From Clostridium thermosuccinogenes (GTDB lineage Bacteria > Bacillota > Clostridia > Acetivibrionales > DSM-5807): a stretch of 64,000 bases of DNA. This document shows, one piece after another, positions 58,676 to 64,000 of the stretch; position 1 is the stretch's first letter, and each line of letters starts with the position of its first letter. The notes beneath the pieces are model-generated. The model saw only the letters and a list, made by a program, of their open reading frames with translations, did no database searches and was not told the origin of the DNA. The translations under genes were made by a program, and so were the position numbers. The stretch is from assembly GCF_002896855.1 (NCBI RefSeq), contig NZ_CP021850.1:1079665-1143664 (forward strand). The letters are read 5' to 3'.

Positions 58676-59185
58676 ATGAGTAAAAATAAGAAGATGGTTT
58701 TGCTGGCATTGTTTGTAGCACAAGCGCTGGTATTATCCATAGTTGAATCATTTATACCTGTACCGGTGGGAATACCGGGGGTCAAACTTGGTTTAGCCAA
58801 CATCATAACTATGGTGGTTATAATGTTCTTTGGGCTAAAGGAAGGCCTGGTAGTTGTTATAATCCGCTGTCTGCTTTCATCTCTTTTCGCAGGCGGACCG
58901 ATGATTTTCTTGTTCAGCGTTGCGGGAGGAGTCTTAAGCGCGTTGGTCATGTATTTTTTGCACAGCAGATTGTCCAGGCTTTTCAGCACCATTGGAATAA
59001 GCATTGCCGGAGCAGTTGCCCATAATATAGGCCAGATATTGATTGCTTTGGTAACGCTGCAAACACTGTCGGTTCTGTCCTACTTGCCTGTGTTAATGAT
59101 ATCTGGTATTATTATGGGGTGTTTTGTCGGTTTGTGCAGCATGTTTTTAAGCAGGACTCTGAAAAAGCTGAACATATTAAATTAA
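58676..59185 (+). CDS. eetB: Gx transporter-type membrane protein (EetB; Hpre_diP_synt_I family)
   Basis: A 169-residue protein with about five hydrophobic helices. It matches the family once called heptaprenyl diphosphate synthase component I: VESFIPVPVGIPGVKLGLANI, then SSLFAGGPMIFLFSVAGGVLSA and AGAVAHNIGQ. The GVKLGLANI motif is characteristic. An ATG at 58673 is equally possible. In FLEET loci this is EetB. It lies between eetA and the polyprenyl synthase with short gaps, so it is part of one operon. Confidence 0.85.
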   Translation: MSKNKKMVLLALFVAQALVLSIVESFIPVPVGIPGVKLGLANIITMVVIMFFGLKEGLVVVIIRCLLSSLFAGGPMIFLFSVAGGVLSALVMYFLHSRLSRLFSTIGISIAGAVAHNIGQILIALVTLQTLSVLSYLPVLMISGIIMGCFVGLCSMFLSRTLKKLNILN

Positions 59186-59209
59186 CATTGAGTATTGGGG
59201 TTGATTTCA

Positions 59210-60169
59210 TTGTGGACTAAGTGCCCTGACGTGCTGGAAGAATTGAGGAGGGTGGAGGAGTATATAAAAAAGAACATCTCTTCCAAAAATGAGCTGCTGT
59301 CTACTATAGTGACTGATCTTGTAGATGCCGGCGGGAAACGGATAAGACCCGCCTTTGTTATCATATCCTCAAAATTTGGTAGATATAACAGAAAAAAGAC
59401 GGTGCCTGCAGCCGGAGCTTTGGAGATACTCCATACTGCAACCCTTGTACATGATGATATAATCGACCGTTCAAAGATGAGAAGGGGAAAGCTGACCGTT
59501 GCTGAAGAATATGGGAATGACATCGCCTTATATACAGGGGATTTTTTGTTTACAAAAGCTGTACTGATGCTTTCCAAGGGCATTTCAGCCGAGAAGCTGG
59601 AAATCATAGCAAAGACGATAAAGGCCATATGTGAGGGTGAAGTTTATCAGTTTAACGACAGGTTCAATGTAGACTCCACCGTTTTTTCATATTTGAAGCG
59701 CATAAGCAGAAAGACGGCGATTTTGTTTGCCTCTGCTTGTTTGCTAGGAGCATATACAGGAAAATGCTCCAGGAATGTGGAAAAAAGCCTTGCCAAGTAC
59801 GGCTTTTATTACGGCATGGCCTTTCAGATAAGGGATGATTTGTATGACTATATTGCCGACCCTGAAAGAGTGGGCAAGCCGGTGGGTGGTGACATAGCCA
59901 AGGGTATAGTTACCATACCTGCCATTTATGCAATGAGAAACAACCCTGCCTTTAAAGAGATAGTATCCCGCTTCTTTGCCAAAAAGGCAATCCTGGCGGA
60001 TGATGAGGTTGATGTAATCATAAGCGGTGTAAAGAAGAATGGAGGTATTGATGACGCAAAAATGATGCTGAATACCTATATAGAAAGAGGGATGCGGGAA
60101 CTCATGAAATTGCCCTCCAACAACTACAGAAAATTGCTGGAGGAGCTGCTGCTTTCTCTCAGGATATAG
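59210..60169 (+). CDS. dmkB: Long-chain polyprenyl diphosphate synthase (DmkB-like)
   Basis: A 319-residue trans-prenyltransferase. First Asp-rich motif LVHDDIIDR (about residue 80) and second QIRDDLYDY (about 210), both DDxxD; GGKRIRP binds the allylic/IPP substrates. It makes the side chain of (demethyl)menaquinone. The TTG at 59210 is preferred (GGGG 9 nt upstream) over a TTG at 59195. Being last in the eet operon it matches DmkB of Listeria. No DmkA/MenA homologue is in the window. Confidence 0.85.
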   Translation: MWTKCPDVLEELRRVEEYIKKNISSKNELLSTIVTDLVDAGGKRIRPAFVIISSKFGRYNRKKTVPAAGALEILHTATLVHDDIIDRSKMRRGKLTVAEEYGNDIALYTGDFLFTKAVLMLSKGISAEKLEIIAKTIKAICEGEVYQFNDRFNVDSTVFSYLKRISRKTAILFASACLLGAYTGKCSRNVEKSLAKYGFYYGMAFQIRDDLYDYIADPERVGKPVGGDIAKGIVTIPAIYAMRNNPAFKEIVSRFFAKKAILADDEVDVIISGVKKNGGIDDAKMMLNTYIERGMRELMKLPSNNYRKLLEELLLSLRI

Positions 60170-60312
60170 AATACTTGAGGGATAAGGGTTGGACTGATAC
60201 CGGCTAAATGTGGCTGTGAAGATGCGCTGCGCCTTCATTTAGGCGCTCATAACCGAATATATGAGCCGGAATCAAATATTAATGCAAGTATATGAGGTAG
60301 GAAGGATTCCAT

Positions 60313-62760
60313 ATGGGTGATATTGCTTCGGTAGTTTTAAGTAATTCCACAAGAGAGTTCGACAGGGAATACCATTACTCCATACCCGACAATATGAAGG
60401 GCATGGTTGTGCCGGGGGTAAGGGTTATAGTACCCTTCGGCAAGGCAAACAGGTCCATGGAAGCCTATGTGTTGGATGTGATAGATAAAACCGAATTCAA
60501 TGAGTTGAAAGAGATCCGGAAAGTCCTGGATGACAGCCCGGTCCTGGGAAAACAGATGATTAAGCTGGCTTGCTGGATGAAGGACAAATATATTTGCACC
60601 TATTCCGATGCAATAAAGTGTATGGTTCCTCCTGGAATCGGCGTAAAAAGCTTTTGTATCGTAAAGCTGATAAAACAGGACCCCGATGTCGGGAAAAGCC
60701 AGAAAAAATTGCTGGACATATTGTCCGAAAATAACGGCGAGTGCGAGCTGGAAGAGCTGAAAAGCCGCGCCAATATAAAGGGTTTTTCAAAACAGCTGGA
60801 TTTGCTGGAGAAAGCCGGACTGGTCGAAATATGCGAGGAGTATACCAGCCGGGTGAAGGAAAAGACAGTAAGAGTTGCAAGCCTTGCACTGCCCAGAGAT
60901 GAAATAATTGAGGATATTGAAAGCGGCCGCATTAAAAGAATTCAGCAGATAAGAATTCTGGAGCTGCTTTTGGATAATGAGTACATAGCTGTACCTGATA
61001 TTGTAAGGTTCTCCGGGGCATCAGCCGGTGTTCTGGACACCTTGAGAAAATATGGGTACATTTTTTATAAAGATATCAATGTAAACAGAGACCCCTTGGG
61101 AAACAAGGTTGTGGAGCGTGCTGAGCCACTGACGCCGACTCCTCAGCAGGAGGCGGTATTAAACAGGGTAAAAGCCATGATGGACAGGGGCAAATTTGCC
61201 GAGGCTCTGATTCATGGGGTTACAGGCAGTGGTAAGACAGAAGTATACATGCAGCTTATCCAGCACTGTTTAAATTCAGGAAAGCAGGCAATAGTCCTGG
61301 TGCCTGAAATATCCCTTACTCCGCAGACCGTTTACAGATTCAAAAGCAGATTTGGAAATGATGTGGCAGTACAGCACAGCAGGCTGTCCCTGGGGGAGAG
61401 GTTTGACCAGTGGAGGCTGATAAAGGACGGTAAAATCAAGGTGGTTGTAGGTACCAGGTCTGCAGTTTTTGCACCTCTGGATAAGCTTGGCCTGATCGTT
61501 ATAGATGAAGAACATGAAAATTCCTACAAATCGGAGATAACTCCCAAGTATCATGCCCGGGAAGTAGCACGGGAGAGGTGCATGCAGGAAGATGCCGTAT
61601 TGCTTTATGGCTCAGCTACCCCTTCAATCGATACATACTACAGGGCAAAAAACGGAGAGATGGAGTTTCTGGAAATGAGCAGCAGGGCAAATAATATGCT
61701 GCTTCCCACAGTGGAGATAATTGATATGAGGAATGAGCTGGATGAGGGCAACAGATCCATATTCAGCAGAAGGTTGGCAGCAGAGATTGCCAGGAACATT
61801 GAAAGCGGGCAGCAGACCATCCTTTTTTTAAACAGGAGGGGACATGCCTCCTTTGTCCTGTGCAGGAGCTGCGGGCATACTATTAAGTGCACCAACTGCA
61901 ATGTCTCTCTCACATACCATTCCCATGATGAAAGACTGATATGCCATTACTGCGGATACACCGTGAAAAACCCTTCTACCTGCCCGAAATGCGGAAGCAA
62001 TTACATAAGGCATTTTGGTACCGGGACACAGCGGGTGGAGGAGGAGTTGAAAAAGCAATTTCCCGGCTGCAGCGTTATTCGTATGGACGCTGACACCACA
62101 ACCTATAAGAACTCCCATGAGGAGATTTTAAGGGCTTTCAGGGAAAAAAACATAAACATAATGGTGGGAACCCAGATGATCGCAAAAGGCCATGATTTTC
62201 CCAATGTAACTCTGGTTGGAGTTCTTGCCGCAGACAGTTTGCTGAATTCCGGGGATTATAATTCTTCCGAAAGGACTTTCCAATTGATAACGCAGGTGGC
62301 AGGAAGGGCAGGAAGGGGAAAAATACCCGGAAAGGTGATAATACAGACATATAATACTGAAGATTTCAGCATCCTGGCAGCCTGCAACCATGACTATAAC
62401 TCGTTTTACAGCCAGGAGATAATAATGAGGAATGCTTTATATTATCCGCCTTTTACCAATATATCGACGGTTATATTAAGCGGCCCTAATGACAAGCTTG
62501 TCTTTAGCAGGGCAAAGGAGCTGAAAGACTTTATTGCAGGAAGGCTTGCCAATGCCGGTGACGGAGTGAGCGTGCTCGGTCCGGCAAGAGCACCCCTTAC
62601 AAAGATTAAGAACAAGTATAGATGGAGAATAGTCATAAAGCAAAGGGATATGGATATGCTTACTGCCCTGTTGAGAGAAGTCTCGGATGCTTTTTACTCA
62701 AAAAGACAGAACAGCGGAGTCGATTTGAATATAGATATAAATCCTGCAAATATGTTATAA
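60313..62760 (+). CDS. priA: Primosomal protein N' (PriA helicase)
   Basis: An 815-residue protein with the N-terminal 3'-DNA-binding domain, Walker A GVTGSGKTEVY (Lys308), Walker B VIDEEHENS (Asp398), and a zinc region with eight Cys (CRSCGHTIKCTNC, CHYCGY, CPKCGS) followed by GTGTQRVEEEL and QVAGRAGRG. It restarts stalled replication forks. It starts the priA-def-fmt housekeeping group common in Firmicutes. Confidence 0.96.
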   Translation: MGDIASVVLSNSTREFDREYHYSIPDNMKGMVVPGVRVIVPFGKANRSMEAYVLDVIDKTEFNELKEIRKVLDDSPVLGKQMIKLACWMKDKYICTYSDAIKCMVPPGIGVKSFCIVKLIKQDPDVGKSQKKLLDILSENNGECELEELKSRANIKGFSKQLDLLEKAGLVEICEEYTSRVKEKTVRVASLALPRDEIIEDIESGRIKRIQQIRILELLLDNEYIAVPDIVRFSGASAGVLDTLRKYGYIFYKDINVNRDPLGNKVVERAEPLTPTPQQEAVLNRVKAMMDRGKFAEALIHGVTGSGKTEVYMQLIQHCLNSGKQAIVLVPEISLTPQTVYRFKSRFGNDVAVQHSRLSLGERFDQWRLIKDGKIKVVVGTRSAVFAPLDKLGLIVIDEEHENSYKSEITPKYHAREVARERCMQEDAVLLYGSATPSIDTYYRAKNGEMEFLEMSSRANNMLLPTVEIIDMRNELDEGNRSIFSRRLAAEIARNIESGQQTILFLNRRGHASFVLCRSCGHTIKCTNCNVSLTYHSHDERLICHYCGYTVKNPSTCPKCGSNYIRHFGTGTQRVEEELKKQFPGCSVIRMDADTTTYKNSHEEILRAFREKNINIMVGTQMIAKGHDFPNVTLVGVLAADSLLNSGDYNSSERTFQLITQVAGRAGRGKIPGKVIIQTYNTEDFSILAACNHDYNSFYSQEIIMRNALYYPPFTNISTVILSGPNDKLVFSRAKELKDFIAGRLANAGDGVSVLGPARAPLTKIKNKYRWRIVIKQRDMDMLTALLREVSDAFYSKRQNSGVDLNIDINPANML

Positions 62761-63116
62761 TAAATAAATAGATGTTAACCTACGGGTTAAATTTTTATAT
62801 TATAGATAGTAAAGATGAAGTTATGTTAAGTCTATTTTGATGAAATTTGTGGAGAACAATCACTGGAAGGCTTGTTCCGCCCGAAGTGCCATATACTGGA
62901 CTATAAATTGGCATTTACATTTTCACGGAATATAGGGACCGATTATGTGTCGCCGGGGAATTTTGAAGCAGCCTTAAAGCCATTGTTTTCCAATGTGACA
63001 ATGGGGTATCAATATAATATCAGGATAATGAATGCATTGTGTTGGCTTATGCCAGGTAATGAAAGAATAGGAAGGCTACGGATTTGATGTAGCTTAACAG
63101 ATGGAGGTATAAAATA
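62761..63116. other. Intergenic region, no gene recognised
   Basis: About 356 bp between priA and def. An open frame of 71 codons at 62872 has no ribosome binding site. No terminator or RNA element was recognised. Confidence 0.4.
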
Positions 63117-63581
63117 ATGGCTATTAGAAATATAAGGCTTGAGGGCGAAGAAGTGTTAAGAAAGGTCTCCAGGGAAGTAGACGTGATAGATGAAAAGATA
63201 CTTACCCTGTTAAAGGATATGGCGGAGACCATGTATAAGGCGGATGGCGTTGGATTGGCTGCGCCCCAAGTGGGAATACTGAAAAGAGTGGTTGTAATAG
63301 ATGTGGGTGATGGGTTGCTTGAACTCATAAACCCCAAGATTGTCGAGCAGGAAGGCGAACAGATAGAGGTTGAAGGCTGCCTTAGCATTCCCAATTTGGT
63401 GGGAGAGGTTAAACGCCCGGCAAGAGTTGTCGTAGAGGCACTGGATCCAAGAGGTGAAAAAGTGGTCATTAATGCCGACGGTTTGCTGGCAATAGCCTTG
63501 TGCCATGAAATTGATCATCTCGATGGAATTTTGTTCAAGGATAAGGCCATTAGGCTGATTGACAAAAACGATTATAAATAA
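63117..63581 (+). CDS. def: Peptide deformylase
   Basis: A 154-residue enzyme with all three motifs: [17 protein letters not shown] (metal Cys) and HEIDHLDG (metal His pair and catalytic Glu). It removes the formyl group from new proteins. GATGGAGG precedes the ATG. fmt follows after 60 bp, the usual arrangement. Confidence 0.97.
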   Translation: MAIRNIRLEGEEVLRKVSREVDVIDEKILTLLKDMAETMYKADGVGLAAPQVGILKRVVVIDVGDGLLELINPKIVEQEGEQIEVEGCLSIPNLVGEVKRPARVVVEALDPRGEKVVINADGLLAIALCHEIDHLDGILFKDKAIRLIDKNDYK

Positions 63582-63641
63582 GCAGGTTACTGGAAATATC
63601 CGCTCTGTGCTGGAAGTCAATAGGTTAAGGAGTGACTTTTA

Positions 63642-64000
63642 TTGAGGATAGTTTTTATGGGTACCCCGGATTTTGCGGTTCCCAGCTTGAAAATGTTGAT
63701 AGATGAAGGTTATGAAGTTGCAGCGGTAGTAACTCAGCCGGATAAACCAAAGGGAAGGGGAAAAAAGCTTGCAGCACCTCCCGTCAAGGAGTATGCAGTG
63801 GAAAAAGGCATAAAAGTGCTGCAGCCAGCCAGCGCAAAGACTGAGGATTTTATCCAACAGTTGAGGGAGTTAGCTCCTGATATGTTGATAACAGCAGCAT
63901 ATGGCAAAATACTGCCTAAAGAGGTCCTTGATATACCCCCTTTGGGGTGTATAAATGTTCATGGCTCACTGCTTCCCAAGTATCGTGGAGCGGCGCCAAT
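63642..64000 (+). CDS. fmt: Methionyl-tRNA formyltransferase (3' end outside window)
   Basis: The first ~119 residues of Fmt: [40 protein letters not shown] and [16 protein letters not shown], including the SLLPKYRG formyl-transfer loop. The start is a TTG after AAGGAGTGA. It formylates initiator Met-tRNA and pairs functionally with def. Confidence 0.95.
   Translation, partial: MRIVFMGTPDFAVPSLKMLIDEGYEVAAVVTQPDKPKGRGKKLAAPPVKEYAVEKGIKVLQPASAKTEDFIQQLRELAPDMLITAAYGKILPKEVLDIPPLGCINVHGSLLPKYRGAAP

Noticed and set aside
62872-63087. 71-codon frame between priA and def
   Set aside because: No ribosome binding site and no recognisable domain.

Overview
The window reads as the chromosome of an anaerobic, plant-polysaccharide-using clostridium. 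The 16S gene resembles Clostridium cluster III (Acetivibrio / Ruminiclostridium / Thermoclostridium relatives). Other support comes from the large single-chain PurL, a CIRCE element, a PdaB-like sporulation-type deacetylase, glycyl-radical enzymes, and AGGAGG-type ribosome binding sites with frequent TTG/GTG starts. The species cannot be fixed from the sequence alone.

Layout. 1-7.6 kb is a carbohydrate locus: the end of a DUF5696 protein, two sugar ABC permeases, a GH29 alpha-L-fucosidase and a large transglutaminase-like protein. 8-9.3 kb is an MFS transporter. 9.3-14.6 kb is an accessory island: an AT-rich stretch with a secreted and a membrane-anchored protein of unknown function, then a three-gene transposon (DUF6431 zinc protein, DDE transposase, ExeA/TnsC-like ATPase). 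15.2-21.1 kb is a complete rRNA operon (two promoters, 16S with a large V1 insertion, internal promoter, tRNA-Ala, 23S, 5S, terminator).

21.2-23.6 kb is a coupled PD-(D/E)XK nuclease and SNF2 helicase pair. 23.9-26 kb has an SGNH hydrolase, a possible structured RNA and a GNAT acetyltransferase. 26.1-29.7 kb is a zinc-uptake unit (Fur/Zur-type regulator, operator palindrome, znuA-znuC-znuB). 30-36.9 kb holds an AEC-type transporter, CIRCE-controlled htpG, an XRE-cupin regulator with an acyl-CoA synthetase, and a LysR regulator. 37.4-43.9 kb holds purL, a YkuS-family gene and asnB with a terminator-like leader.

44.4-52.5 kb looks like a catabolic module of unknown substrate: two Gfo/Idh/MocA oxidoreductases diverge from a GH42-like protein, a glycyl-radical activase and a glycyl-radical enzyme whose active-site Cys lies in GCNW instead of the usual GCVE. 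52.8-54.7 kb has a CE4 deacetylase and a double-OB SSB-like protein. 54.9-60.2 kb matches the core of the flavin-based extracellular electron transfer (FLEET) locus known from Listeria: ndh2 diverging from apbE/fmnB-eetA-eetB-dmkB. 60.3-64 kb is housekeeping: priA, def and the start of fmt.

The strongest leads are the FLEET-like cluster in a likely anaerobe and the glycyl-radical module with the atypical active site. Next come the nuclease-helicase pair, the 16S V1 expansion, an 11-bp phased repeat array near the zinc operon, and several tandem repeat arrays that begin at or just after stop codons.
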